Translations under genes and position numbers: made by a program | The notes under the pieces: generated by a model | Seen by the model: the letters and a program-made list of their open reading frames with translations, nothing else | Told to the model about the DNA's origin: nothing | Database searches by the model: none | In this document: positions 26,147 to 33,733 of the stretch, in pieces | Layout: each line of letters starts with the position of its first letter | How positions within the stretch are numbered: the first letter of the stretch is position 1 | IMG/VR virus record: IMGVR_UViG_3300032050_000245 | Location: 1 to 44,566 of that record | Direction: 5' to 3' (one strand) | Length of the DNA: 44,566 bases | From: a virus

Positions 26147-26712
26147 TATTTGCCTTCTATTTCAATTATTACGCATCCTCCTGTTCCAAAAAACTTTCTT
26201 ACGTTATCTTCGCCCCAAATTATACTATCGTCTGAATAAACTAACTCGCTCATTGAATCTAACACTAATTTTTTGAGGTTGTCGCATACGTCTGGACGAG
26301 TTGTCTTTGGAAACAATTTACCTTCTCTTATTTCCTCCATTCGTCCTTTTATTTTATGGAAAGCTTTTAATGGAGCATAAATGAAATGAAGTTTAGTGAT
26401 ACGCGCTTCTTCAGTAAACATTTGAAAATCTTTCGGGAGCTGATTTGTTATTTGTCTGCGATAATCTTTTTCCCGATCAATATACTTTTTAGGCTGAAAG
26501 AAATGACCTGACTTAGTGGCTCTGACTGATTGTTTAGCCATTGGTTCACCGAACAAAGTAAAAGAAACTTTTCTTAACTCATTACTTGCAACAGGAATTA
26601 TTTTTTCTCTAGGTTGCTGAACTGTTTTCGCTTTTGAGTAACTCCCATCGCTATTGCGAACAAGTCCCATTTGCAATAAAGTTTCTTCTGATATAGATTG
26701 TTTTTTAGCCAT
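26146..26712 (-). CDS. rusA: RusA-family Holliday junction resolvase
   Basis: A protein of about 188 residues. It has an N-terminal extension and then a RusA domain: SFTLFGEPMAKQSVRATKSG at the start, RPDVCDNLKKLVLDSM with the catalytic aspartates and VYSDDSII with another. It resolves Holliday junctions and branched replication products. The frame is open to a TTG at 26,745, but the ATG at 26,712 (MAKKQ) behind AAAAAAC is the better start. It is followed by the HNH-type gene with overlapping TAATG. Confidence 0.88.
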   Translation of the reverse strand: MAKKQSISEETLLQMGLVRNSDGSYSKAKTVQQPREKIIPVASNELRKVSFTLFGEPMAKQSVRATKSGHFFQPKKYIDREKDYRRQITNQLPKDFQMFTEEARITKLHFIYAPLKAFHKIKGRMEEIREGKLFPKTTRPDVCDNLKKLVLDSMSELVYSDDSIIWGEDNVRKFFGTGGCVIIEIEGK

Positions 26713-26754
26713 GTTTTTTAAATAAGTCGCTATAAAGTAACGCAAAGATGTAAG

Positions 26755-27129
26755 TTATAAGTAGTTGTCATAAAATATCTTTACAACCTTTAAAGTTTCT
26801 GTTTCAGCAAAAGTAATCATTTCTTCTTCTTTGTTAATCCAATCGTCATTAAATATTATTCCTGAAAGGTGCATCATTTCGTGAAAAACAGTAGATGTTG
26901 TTGTTATCGTATCGGTACATCTGTTTAAATTAATAAATACAAACGGACTATTATTAATTGGAGAAAGATTGCACCATCCTGCTATATAAGATTGTTCTTT
27001 ATTGTTAATATGCTTTTTGCAATCTTCAGCGTTTAATCCGTGCATTTCTTTAGTGTTATAATATTCAAATATTTCACACGGATTAAAGCTTAATAAAAGA
27101 ATGTAATTATCATTAATTATTGTTATCAT
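26755..27129 (-). CDS. Small zincin metalloprotease
   Basis: A 124-residue protein. TVFHEMMHLSG (about residue 82) is an HExxH zinc site, followed by an acidic helix (NKEEEMITFAETE) that could give the third ligand. There is no signal peptide. Stand-alone small zincins in phage early regions may cleave a host or immunity protein, but no target can be named. Alternatively it could be an inactive structural relative, although both histidines and the Glu are present. Confidence 0.6.
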   Translation of the reverse strand: MITIINDNYILLLSFNPCEIFEYYNTKEMHGLNAEDCKKHINNKEQSYIAGWCNLSPINNSPFVFINLNRCTDTITTTSTVFHEMMHLSGIIFNDDWINKEEEMITFAETETLKVVKIFYDNYL

Positions 27130-27157
27130 ATAAAGAATAATCTTATAGTTATTTCAA

Positions 27158-27298
27158 TTATGGTAATTTATTAGGGTTTTCGTTTAGTTTAGCTTTTATA
27201 ATTTTAATGTAAAGATTGTAGTTAAATTGTTGACGTACTGAATTTTCAGTCTTTTCGCTCCAAAATTGGAGGCAACTCATAAGATTAAATTGTTTCAT
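27158..27298 (-). CDS. Small ORF, 46 residues
   Basis: A 46-codon frame beginning MKQFNLMSCLQFWSEKTENS, mostly helical with a basic C-terminal half (NLYIKIIKAKLNENPNKLP). It is preceded by AAACAAATAAATATG, nearly the same A-rich leader as the co-chaperonin gene (AAACAAATAAACATG). That supports real translation. It fills the gap between the secreted-protein gene and the zincin gene. Function unknown. Confidence 0.55.
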   Translation of the reverse strand: MKQFNLMSCLQFWSEKTENSVRQQFNYNLYIKIIKAKLNENPNKLP

Positions 27299-27309
27299 AT
27301 TTATTTGTT

Positions 27310-27834
27310 TTATTTAGTCCAATCAAATTTTAAATAATTAAAAGATAACAAATGGTATTGAAAAAATTTTTCGTGATGTTTGTCTGGTATATAAGTTTTG
27401 TGTCTAAGCTTAATTGATTTTATAGGAACAACAAACTCTTCAGGCTTTAAATTTTCTTCCGTAGTCAAATACCATGTAAAGTCTAAGGGATTTAATAATT
27501 CTTTACTTAATTTAAAGTTTACAGTTTTATCTGCAAGCTCAAACTGAATAACTCTTAAATCATCATAATCATAATTGTTTATGGTTTGAAATCCTAACGC
27601 AATTACTTTTACGTTATAGTCTACATCATACTTAACAACTAACCAAACGAACAATGTATCTTCTATATCGTTCTGATTAATGAATCCACTTAACATTTTT
27701 GATGTAAAATAAACTCCATCTTCGTAAACAGAATCAATAGTTTCAAATTTTTCGTACAAATCTGTAATTGGACCCTCTTGAGCGCTAATTGTAAGCCCTG
27801 CAAACAATAAAGCTGTTGTGATTAATTTTTTCAT
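27310..27834 (-). CDS. Secreted protein, possible moron
   Basis: A 174-residue protein. The signal peptide (MKKLITTALLFAGLTISAQ) ends with the SAQ cleavage site typical of Bacteroidota. The mature part is beta-rich and acidic, without a lipobox or recognised domain. It is preceded by the full conserved leader element (copy B) and so has its own promoter within the replication operon. An exported protein with an independent promoter is the pattern of a moron gene, for instance one altering the host envelope or excluding other phages. The function is inferred only. Confidence 0.65.
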   Translation of the reverse strand: MKKLITTALLFAGLTISAQEGPITDLYEKFETIDSVYEDGVYFTSKMLSGFINQNDIEDTLFVWLVVKYDVDYNVKVIALGFQTINNYDYDDLRVIQFELADKTVNFKLSKELLNPLDFTWYLTTEENLKPEEFVVPIKSIKLRHKTYIPDKHHEKFFQYHLLSFNYLKFDWTK

Positions 27835-27837
27835 GAT

Positions 27838-27887
27838 TGATAGTTTTTATATAACCTTTAACGTAGTAATTTGTATAAAGTTACAAA
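27838..27887 (-). promoter_or_regulatory. Conserved promoter and leader element, copy B
   Basis: Read on the minus strand, TTTGTAACTTTATACAAAT (27887-27869, including the last T) is followed by ACGTTA and then AAAAACTATCA (27848-27838), three bases before the ATG at 27834. The 19-base block is identical to copy A at 2025-2043. It lies far from A and on the other strand, so shared ancestry of flanking genes does not explain it. Confidence 0.65.
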
Positions 27888-27909
27888 TAATTTTATAAAA
27901 AAATAATTT

Positions 27910-29247
27910 TTATTTGTAATAATTCATATAAGGTTGATAATCAGTAAATTTAGTTTTTTCATGCTCAAACGTTAACATTACATCTGCCAGTGGTCCGTTA
28001 CGATGTTTGGCGATAATAAACATTGCCATTCCTGAAGTAGAGTTTCCTTTTTCGTCTTGCATTATACCATAATATTCAGGGCGATATAAAAACGAAACAA
28101 CGTCTGCATCCATTTCTATACTGCCACTTTCGCGCAAATCAGAAAGCATAGGTCTTTTATCTTGTCTTGATTCAACGGCTCTACTTAATTGTGATAGCGC
28201 TATAACAGGCACTTTTAATTCTTTTGCAATATTTTTTAAAGACCTTGAAATTATACCTATTTCTTGTTCTCTATTACCTTTGTGATCAGGAACAGTTATT
28301 AATTGCAAATAATCAACTACAATTAGCCCTAAATTCTTTTCTCTTTTAAGTTTACGGCATTTATTTTTTAAATCAAATATTGATATTCCTGCTGTATCAT
28401 CAATGAATATAGGGGCTCCAATAAGTCCTGCGCAATTATTAGTCAATTGGGTCATTTCATATTCATTTAATCCTGTTCTTAAAATTTTCTCAACAGGAAT
28501 ACCGCTTTGCTGTGATTGCATTCGTGCATAAAATTGTGATGTTGACATTTCAAGAGTGAATAAAGCAACTGATTTTCCTTGAGTAATCGCAGGATTTGTA
28601 ACAAGTTGTGCCGCTAATGAAGATTTTCCCATTCCCGGACGTGCAGCAAGTATAACCAAATCAGGCTCCTGCCACCCTGCTGTAATTTTATCAATACCAT
28701 TAAATCCAGAAGTAACTCCTAATTTTCCACCATTCTCCAATATTAACTTGTTTCTCTCAATCATATTTGCATAAATTTCACGAGAAGACGCTATATTGTT
28801 TCCTGTTAAGTTAGTAGTTATTTCTGTTAAATTCTTTTCGTATTTATCAATTAAGTCAGCTATTTTACATTGAGGATTATAGGCTTCAGTAAGTGTAGAG
28901 GATGCTATATTTATAACGTCACGCAACATCTTTTTTTCAACTAATATATCGCAATGTTTTTCAATATTGTCGTGTGATAATACGTTGTCTGTTAGTTTTG
29001 TTATAAAATACGCTCCGCCAATGGAATCTAAATACTTGTTATCTTTTAGCGCTTGAATAACAGTAACGTATTCAATAGGCTTTTTTGTATCGTATAACCA
29101 CTTACAGCATTTGAATATAATGGCGTGTGAAGGGTGATAAAAATGTTCGTGAGTAAGCCTATTAACTACTTCGTCTATTGCTTTCGGAAAGTAAAGTATT
29201 TGCCCTAAAACTATGGCTTCTATATCTGTTGCTTGAGGTATGTTCAT
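27910..29247 (-). CDS. dnaB: Replicative DNA helicase, DnaB family
   Basis: A 445-residue hexameric helicase of normal length. The N-terminal domain (about residues 1-110) starts NIPQATDIEAIVLGQIL. The RecA-like core has Walker A AARPGMGKSSLA (about 207-218), Walker B GLIVVDYLQLI and the arginine-finger region LSDLRESGSIEMDADVVSFLYRPEYY. It unwinds DNA at the phage fork. The upstream loader-like gene overlaps it by ATGA. Confidence 0.95.
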   Translation of the reverse strand: MNIPQATDIEAIVLGQILYFPKAIDEVVNRLTHEHFYHPSHAIIFKCCKWLYDTKKPIEYVTVIQALKDNKYLDSIGGAYFITKLTDNVLSHDNIEKHCDILVEKKMLRDVINIASSTLTEAYNPQCKIADLIDKYEKNLTEITTNLTGNNIASSREIYANMIERNKLILENGGKLGVTSGFNGIDKITAGWQEPDLVILAARPGMGKSSLAAQLVTNPAITQGKSVALFTLEMSTSQFYARMQSQQSGIPVEKILRTGLNEYEMTQLTNNCAGLIGAPIFIDDTAGISIFDLKNKCRKLKREKNLGLIVVDYLQLITVPDHKGNREQEIGIISRSLKNIAKELKVPVIALSQLSRAVESRQDKRPMLSDLRESGSIEMDADVVSFLYRPEYYGIMQDEKGNSTSGMAMFIIAKHRNGPLADVMLTFEHEKTKFTDYQPYMNYYK

Positions 29248-29756
29248 CGTTTGTATATTTTAGGCTCAAATGATATTCCTGTTGATTGATTAACTATTTT
29301 ATGTTCTTCTTTCATCCAATTAGCAATCATTTTTTGTTTCCAATTAATAACTTTATCGCCGTTACGATCTTTCCAATCAGCCACCGAATAATACTCAAAC
29401 GCTTTTTTGGCTTGAATATCTGAATACCCTTTTTCCTTGAAATATGAAACGACTTGTTCCTGCGTTGGCGGTATAAATTCATTTTTACTTTTTTTACGTT
29501 TAGGTTTCTTAAAAAAGTTTAACCATTTGTCAGTAGGTTGATTTTCAATTAATAGTCCTTTTTCTCTTAACAAAGATATGTAAGGAACTATCTTATCAAA
29601 TTCAATAGCAATATATTCAATAGATTTATCTGCTGGATTCTCATTTTTTTCAAAACATAAATTCATAAAATCCATTACAACGTATTGCTGAAGAGATAAA
29701 TCTAAATCAACTCTTACTGAATGATTAATCGTTGTTACTCCCGTTATCTTTATCAT
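29244..29756 (-). CDS. Replication protein, DnaD/helicase-loader-like
   Basis: A protein of about 170 residues. The N-terminal part (about 1-80) reads like a winged helix. A basic linker (KKPKRKKSKNEF) leads to a C-terminal helical segment (PTQEQVVSYFKEKGYSDIQAKKAFEYYSVADWKDRNGD, then WKQKMIANWM) that I recognise from Bacteroidota phage replication proteins. Position immediately upstream of dnaB with an ATGA overlap suggests a loader or primosome protein. The frame opens at a TTG (29,762); the ATG at 29,756 is preferred. Confidence 0.6.
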   Translation of the reverse strand: MIKITGVTTINHSVRVDLDLSLQQYVVMDFMNLCFEKNENPADKSIEYIAIEFDKIVPYISLLREKGLLIENQPTDKWLNFFKKPKRKKSKNEFIPPTQEQVVSYFKEKGYSDIQAKKAFEYYSVADWKDRNGDKVINWKQKMIANWMKEEHKIVNQSTGISFEPKIYKR

Positions 29757-29886
29757 TATCAAATACGCTTACAAATATTACAAAAAACCACATGAATAAC
29801 CACATTGAACTCCCTGTCATTATTGATACAACAACAGGTAGATAAAGTGTTGTGAGTAGAAAAAATGCTTTAATTATATTAATCAT
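29725..29886 (-). CDS. Small membrane protein, 53 residues
   Basis: A 53-residue frame beginning MINIIKAFFLLTTLYLPVVV and continuing SIMTGSSMWLFMWFFVIFVSVF, so two membrane spans. It ends in a charged tail (DNDKDNGSNND). Its ATG overlaps the stop of the upstream gene (ATGA), and its 3' end overlaps the loader-like gene in another frame, which argues that it is a real gene. Function unknown; small phage membrane proteins of this kind may affect superinfection or the host membrane. Confidence 0.65.
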   Translation of the reverse strand: MINIIKAFFLLTTLYLPVVVSIMTGSSMWLFMWFFVIFVSVFDNDKDNGSNND

Positions 29887-30257
29887 GGCTTTATTAAATT
29901 AAGTTTTTTAACATCATCCTTAGTAGCTAATTTGATTTTCTTTTTCTTGGTGTAGTCTTCTTGATTTTTATTAGCTAAAAGATATTGAGCTACTTCTGCC
30001 ATGCAATTAACTACTTCAAGTTTTAACTTACGCATTTTTTCTATTCTGTCGCGTTTTTCTTTTTTCTGTTTTTCGTTATAAACATTAGAAAGTTTAATGG
30101 CTTCCATGTTATCGTTTAATACTTGATCTACAATCATGAATGCAGCCAAATTGTGCTCGTTTGTTTGGTCGTATGATATTTCATAGCCTTGCAATGTTAA
30201 AGTCATTTTAAATCCAATTTGACTTTCAATTTTGAGTGATTTTTCTTCTTGTTTCAT
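29883..30257 (-). CDS. Hypothetical helical protein
   Basis: A 124-residue protein, not recognised. A short beta-rich N-terminus is followed by a long charged helix (NEKQKKEKRDRIEKMRKLKLEVVNCMAEVAQYLL) and a Lys-rich tail. It is coupled to both neighbours by ATGA. The basic helix could bind nucleic acid, but nothing specific is visible. Confidence 0.6.
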   Translation of the reverse strand: MKQEEKSLKIESQIGFKMTLTLQGYEISYDQTNEHNLAAFMIVDQVLNDNMEAIKLSNVYNEKQKKEKRDRIEKMRKLKLEVVNCMAEVAQYLLANKNQEDYTKKKKIKLATKDDVKKLNLIKP

Positions 30258-30604
30258 TTTGTTCCGGGAAATAATAATTTTAATTTTTTTAAACTTTGTT
30301 CTTCGTTAAATTCTTTTACAGCAAATTTTATTTTACCGTTCTCGTCAATTTCAGGACTACCAATTGTTAAGTTGATAAACACTCCGTAACGAGTTGCAAG
30401 CCAAATAATCTGATCTTCTCTTAATGAGCCTTTCATATCGCCGTGCTTTAAATATCTGCTAATCATATCAACAGGTAATTTATACCCTCTTAAAGCTGCA
30501 TCGTTTATAACGTCTTGTTGCGTTAATTTAAGTATATTAATCCTATCAATTATCGCCTGTCTTATTTTTTGGTTAGTCTTAATAACCGAATATTTTCTAC
30601 CCAT
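30254..30604 (-). CDS. Helix-turn-helix DNA-binding protein
   Basis: A 116-residue protein. Residues about 10-55 (NQKIRQAIIDRINILKLTQQDVINDAALRGYKLPVDMISRYLKHGDMKG) have the layout of an Xre/Cro-type helix-turn-helix, with an enlarged turn. The C-terminal half is mixed and basic at the end. It is probably a regulator acting on one of the intergenic palindromes; no target can be assigned. Confidence 0.6.
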   Translation of the reverse strand: MGRKYSVIKTNQKIRQAIIDRINILKLTQQDVINDAALRGYKLPVDMISRYLKHGDMKGSLREDQIIWLATRYGVFINLTIGSPEIDENGKIKFAVKEFNEEQSLKKLKLLFPGTK

Positions 30605-30887
30605 TTTCTCGTTCCTCCAAAATTTTATCTATGTTATCAATCATGTAGTTAAATTGCTTATCAACTTGTTCTGAAGTTAATGGCGATGTAAATAGCAAGG
30701 AAAATATAATTTCTCCCCTTACTGCGTGTTCTATTGATGCAAAAGAATAAACATCGCCGAACGATTTTGTTTTTGCGACTGAATCGGAATAACACATTAC
30801 CTTAGCAATATATTCTTCTCCGTCTTTATCTTTTACTCTTTGGATTTTTGCCATTTCAGGCTCTTTCCCTTCAATGTTTAGTTTCAT
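30597..30887 (-). CDS. Hypothetical protein
   Basis: A 96-residue mixed protein, not recognised. Features are a charged N-terminus, VKDKDGEEYIAKVMCYSD, and a C-terminal helix (SEQVDKQFNYMIDNIDKILEERENG). It overlaps the helix-turn-helix gene by 8 nt and the upstream gene by ATGA, so it belongs to a translationally coupled early operon. Confidence 0.55.
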   Translation of the reverse strand: MKLNIEGKEPEMAKIQRVKDKDGEEYIAKVMCYSDSVAKTKSFGDVYSFASIEHAVRGEIIFSLLFTSPLTSEQVDKQFNYMIDNIDKILEERENG

Positions 30888-31078
30888 AATTTATTCACTA
30901 AGTTTGTTAATTTTACAAATTCACTTCTTTCTACTTCAAACTGACTAATTACTTTTTCGTCTTTATCTAATCCGCTTATTACAACGCTTTTTTCGTTAAG
31001 ATAAAAACATATTTCTTCTATTCTTTCATCGTATAATATAGCGTATTCAGTAGCCTTTAATCTTAATTCAACTTCCAT
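30884..31078 (-). CDS. Hypothetical small protein
   Basis: A protein of about 64 residues with a single predicted beta-alpha fold (EVELRLKATEYAILYDERIEEICFYL...). Not recognised. The frame also opens at a GTG (31,084); the ATG at 31,078 is chosen. It overlaps the end of the NinB-like gene and the start of the following gene. Confidence 0.5.
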   Translation of the reverse strand: MEVELRLKATEYAILYDERIEEICFYLNEKSVVISGLDKDEKVISQFEVERSEFVKLTNLVNKL

Positions 31079-31523
31079 TTTCACTTAATTTTAAATAATA
31101 ATCTTCTGGCGACAATACTTCTATTCCAAATTCAACAGCTAACCATGCCAATACTTTTTCTATGAATTTACTCATATCTTCCTTAGATAAAGATGAAGTA
31201 CTCGTAACCTCTAATTTGTCCCAACGTATATTTTTCAGTCTAATAGGTTTAATGTAAGATAAAAACATTGGAGCTATAACATCTTCATGAATATCATCCG
31301 CTTTATTAAAATGGCTAAACGATTCGTGCTGATGAGCTGTTTGCAATATAGCTCCCCTGTAATATGCGTGTTGGTCAGTAGAAACTTTCTTATATCTTTT
31401 TTTAATAATCTCTTCAAACTCTTGACCTTCTAATGATTCAAGTTGTTTCTTATACAATTCGGTATTGTAGTAAATCTTTTTACCATTCTGTATCTTTCCA
31501 TAATGTCTTACTATTAAACTCAT
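31068..31523 (-). CDS. NinB-like recombination protein
   Basis: A 151-residue protein. RYKKVSTDQHAYYRGAIL resembles the K-x-S-x-x-Q-N-x-Y core of NinB/Orf family proteins. STSSLSKEDMSKFIEKVLAWLAVEFGIEVLSPEDY resembles the C-terminal family signature in Bacteroidota phages. NinB-like proteins bind single-stranded DNA and help RecA-type or phage recombination. It lies next to SSB-like genes and in the same operon as rusA, as expected. Confidence 0.65.
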   Translation of the reverse strand: MSLIVRHYGKIQNGKKIYYNTELYKKQLESLEGQEFEEIIKKRYKKVSTDQHAYYRGAILQTAHQHESFSHFNKADDIHEDVIAPMFLSYIKPIRLKNIRWDKLEVTSTSSLSKEDMSKFIEKVLAWLAVEFGIEVLSPEDYYLKLSENGS

Positions 31524-31927
31524 ACGTATATTTCTGATGTTATGTAAGTATAATTCTTTCCTGCTGGCTTGTAGTTTACTATTTTCATAGTGTATTCACC
31601 CGTTTCCTTGTTGATAATCTTTTGTATGAATATACAAACCTTTTTACCTATCACATCGTTTCTGCTAAAAGCAATATCTTTTTTAAGAACTCCCAATATA
31701 GCAAGTAACTTTTTAAAAGTTTTATATTCAAACTGATCCCCAATACGGAATGCTTTTTCAAAAATATTACCGTTACAATTAAAAGAAAAAACTACACAAG
31801 GCGAAGCAAGGTATGTTATTAAATCTCCGTTTGCATCTTTTAAAGCATAAACATTGTCAATAACACATTCGTGAACTCCGTGCGGAATTTCTTCTTTCAA
31901 TTGCGGTATAGTAACAGATAGTCCCAT
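31520..31927 (-). CDS. Hypothetical protein, possible OB-fold
   Basis: A 135-residue beta-rich protein (HECVIDNVYALKDANGDL; SPCVVFSFNCNGNIFEKAFRI; GKKVCIFIQKIINKETG). It starts MGLS like the next upstream gene product. The strand pattern and pairing with that gene suggest a nucleic-acid-binding OB-fold, perhaps a paralogue of the SSB candidate. Coupled to the NinB-like gene by ATGA. Not proven. Confidence 0.5.
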   Translation of the reverse strand: MGLSVTIPQLKEEIPHGVHECVIDNVYALKDANGDLITYLASPCVVFSFNCNGNIFEKAFRIGDQFEYKTFKKLLAILGVLKKDIAFSRNDVIGKKVCIFIQKIINKETGEYTMKIVNYKPAGKNYTYITSEIYV

Positions 31928-31929
31928 GT

Positions 31930-32724
31930 TTAGAACGGCGCACCTTGATTATCGTCAATAAAAATACCTGTCTGTGGAGCGTTCATTTGAGGAGGAGCCT
32001 GTTGCTGAAATACATTATTTTGTTGGAAAGGTACCTGTTGTTGAACAGGAGCTTGCTGTTGTACTGGTTGCGTAAAAACAGGTTGTTGATATTGTGGAGG
32101 CTGAAACGTTTGAACAGGCTGTTGAGGCATTGCTTGACCAACTTGTGGTTCAGGACCAAACTTAGTAATAATGTTTTGCCAATCTTGTGATTCTCTGATT
32201 TTCTTCTGAACGTATTGCCATAAAGAATGAAATTGTTGCCATGAAAACTTATCTAAATCGAATAAGAACGGCGCGTTTTTAGGTTGACCATAATTACTTG
32301 TCGGAGGCATAATCATTGTTCCTGATGCAGCTATGTTAGCGTAGGTAATATCGTCCTTTTGAGTGTGAACAACCATTACTTGACATGACTGCCCTAAGTA
32401 TGCAGGTAAGTCTTTTGCTAAATCAATTTTAGCTACCCCTCTCCATTGTTTAAGCATCTTGCAAAGGTTAGCCTTTTCATCTGAATAGAAATTGTAATCT
32501 TGCATAATAGATAATCTTTGAGGTCCTCTTGTTTCGTCAAATACCTGTTCAGGTAATGTTGGAAACTCGAAGCAGAACTTTACTTTAGGCTTACTGCTTA
32601 CGTTGCCTTTGAAATTTTCTTGATGCGTACCCATATCAATTATTGCATAGCAAATTGCTGGGTGTAATCCTGCTGGAGGAATTGGCTTTTGGGTTCTTTG
32701 ACCCTGTGGTGTTGATAGTCCCAT
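31930..32724 (-). CDS. Single-stranded DNA-binding protein candidate
   Basis: A 264-residue protein. Residues about 18-135 are beta-rich (AGLHPAICYAIIDMGTH; KPKVKFCFEFPTL; GQSCQVMVVHTQKDDITYANI) and could be an OB-fold. Residues about 195-255 are a low-complexity Gln/Pro tail (repeats of QQPV, QQQAPVQQQ). The tail ends in the acidic tip FIDDNQGAPF, recalling the DDDIPF tip of SSB. The shape (DNA-binding core, disordered Q/P linker, acidic tip) is that of an SSB. It sits next to NinB-like and helicase genes. Confidence 0.6.
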   Translation of the reverse strand: MGLSTPQGQRTQKPIPPAGLHPAICYAIIDMGTHQENFKGNVSSKPKVKFCFEFPTLPEQVFDETRGPQRLSIMQDYNFYSDEKANLCKMLKQWRGVAKIDLAKDLPAYLGQSCQVMVVHTQKDDITYANIAASGTMIMPPTSNYGQPKNAPFLFDLDKFSWQQFHSLWQYVQKKIRESQDWQNIITKFGPEPQVGQAMPQQPVQTFQPPQYQQPVFTQPVQQQAPVQQQVPFQQNNVFQQQAPPQMNAPQTGIFIDDNQGAPF

Positions 32725-32748
32725 CTTGTTTTTGTTTTTGTTTGTTTA

Positions 32749-33042
32749 TTAATAAATTAATTTATCCGTCTTTAACTCTTGTTTCCTTTTGTAATTAGTT
32801 AGTTTCTTAGTAATTCTCTTTCTCAATAACGTTGCTGACTTTCTCATCTTAGCATTGCTTTTAAATTCAAATCTGCCTAAACCTTTAACTGTTATTGATA
32901 CTGCTGAAACATCTGACTTTTTCCTTTTAAACCTATCAGATATTCCCGTCCAAAAAGGATACAGCATAAAATATAATTCTTTGCGTGTGTATTGCGGAAA
33001 CATACTGATAAGTTTGTCGGGAACTTGTTTGTCTTTTGCCAT
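32749..33042 (-). CDS. Small basic HU-like protein
   Basis: A 97-residue very basic protein. An N-terminal helical part (LISMFPQYTRKELYFMLYPFWTGISDRF) is followed by VSAVSITVKGLGRFEFKSNAKMRKS, which resembles the HU/IHF beta arm (GFGTFEV...R). It ends in a Lys/Arg-rich helix. It is probably a nucleoid-like DNA-binding protein for replication. The upstream coiled-coil gene is joined by TAATG. The family call rests on a short motif. Confidence 0.5.
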   Translation of the reverse strand: MAKDKQVPDKLISMFPQYTRKELYFMLYPFWTGISDRFKRKKSDVSAVSITVKGLGRFEFKSNAKMRKSATLLRKRITKKLTNYKRKQELKTDKLIY

Positions 33043-33641
33043 TACTTAGTAACTACTGATACTTCTTTGTAAAACTTAATACCTGCAATAATATCACCAT
33101 CGTTAAGTGATTCTTTGTTAGCCTTAATCCATTCACGAACTTTTGCCTCGTCAACCATTAAGAATTGAACAGGAACTCTGCTAAGGTCAACAACATCAAA
33201 TTTCCAATTGTGTCTGATGTTAGATGCTTTTTGTGATTCTAACATAGCTAACTCATGGTTAATGCTGTCTTCAAATAAACTGTTAGCTGGAGCTTGCTGT
33301 TTAAGTTCTTGCTCTCTTCTTAGTAATTCTAAGTTCCATTCCTTAATTTGATTTTTAAGGTACTGAATAGAATTGTTAAGAGGTTCAGATAAATCTTTAG
33401 CAACTGCATCAACTTTTTTACCTGCATCAAGGTAAGGCTTTTTAAGTTCTGTCCTTTTCTCTTCAATCAGTTTTAAGTGATTGTTTACTGCGGATAACTT
33501 TTGATTTGCAATAGCTAAAGATACATCGTCTGTAACTTTAATTTGTAACGCTTCTTCAGATAACTGAATGAATACGTCTTTTGTAGATTGTAGTTTACTC
33601 CATTCTAAATCTACTCTGTCGGTTGTTGTGATTGTGTTCAT
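33042..33641 (-). CDS. Coiled-coil protein, DUF1351/Gam-like layout
   Basis: A 199-residue protein, mostly one long helical coiled coil (residues about 35-130; IANQKLSAVNNHLKLIEEKRTELKKPYLDAGKKV and LNNSIQYLKNQIKEWNLELLRREQELKQ). A small C-terminal domain (VPVQFLMVDEAKVREWIKANKESLNDGDIIAGIKFYKE) follows. This layout fits DUF1351-like phage proteins found beside single-strand annealing or SSB genes. The complete leader element (copy C) precedes it, so it heads its own transcription unit that includes the HU-like and SSB-like genes. Confidence 0.6.
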   Translation of the reverse strand: MNTITTTDRVDLEWSKLQSTKDVFIQLSEEALQIKVTDDVSLAIANQKLSAVNNHLKLIEEKRTELKKPYLDAGKKVDAVAKDLSEPLNNSIQYLKNQIKEWNLELLRREQELKQQAPANSLFEDSINHELAMLESQKASNIRHNWKFDVVDLSRVPVQFLMVDEAKVREWIKANKESLNDGDIIAGIKFYKEVSVVTK

Positions 33642-33644
33642 GAC

Positions 33645-33691
33645 TGATAGTTTTTATATGTATAACGTAAAAATTTGTACAATGTTACAAA
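33645..33691 (-). promoter_or_regulatory. Conserved promoter and leader element, copy C
   Basis: On the minus strand, the -7 box TAATTTTG runs into TTTGTAACATTGTACAAAT (to 33673). ACGTTA and AAAAACTATCA (33655-33645) follow, three bases before the ATG at 33641. It differs from copies A and B at two of 19 positions in the block. AACTATCAG here gives 9 nt complementary to the loop of the hairpin RNA at 40,514. Confidence 0.65.
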
Positions 33692-33733
33692 ATTAATAAT
33701 CAATTTGCAAATTATTTTTGTAAAATCTTACAA

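Noticed and set aside
31945-32190. Rightward Leu-rich ORF
   Set aside because: It is antisense to the Gln/Pro-rich tail of the SSB-like protein, whose codons read as Leu and Arg on the other strand.
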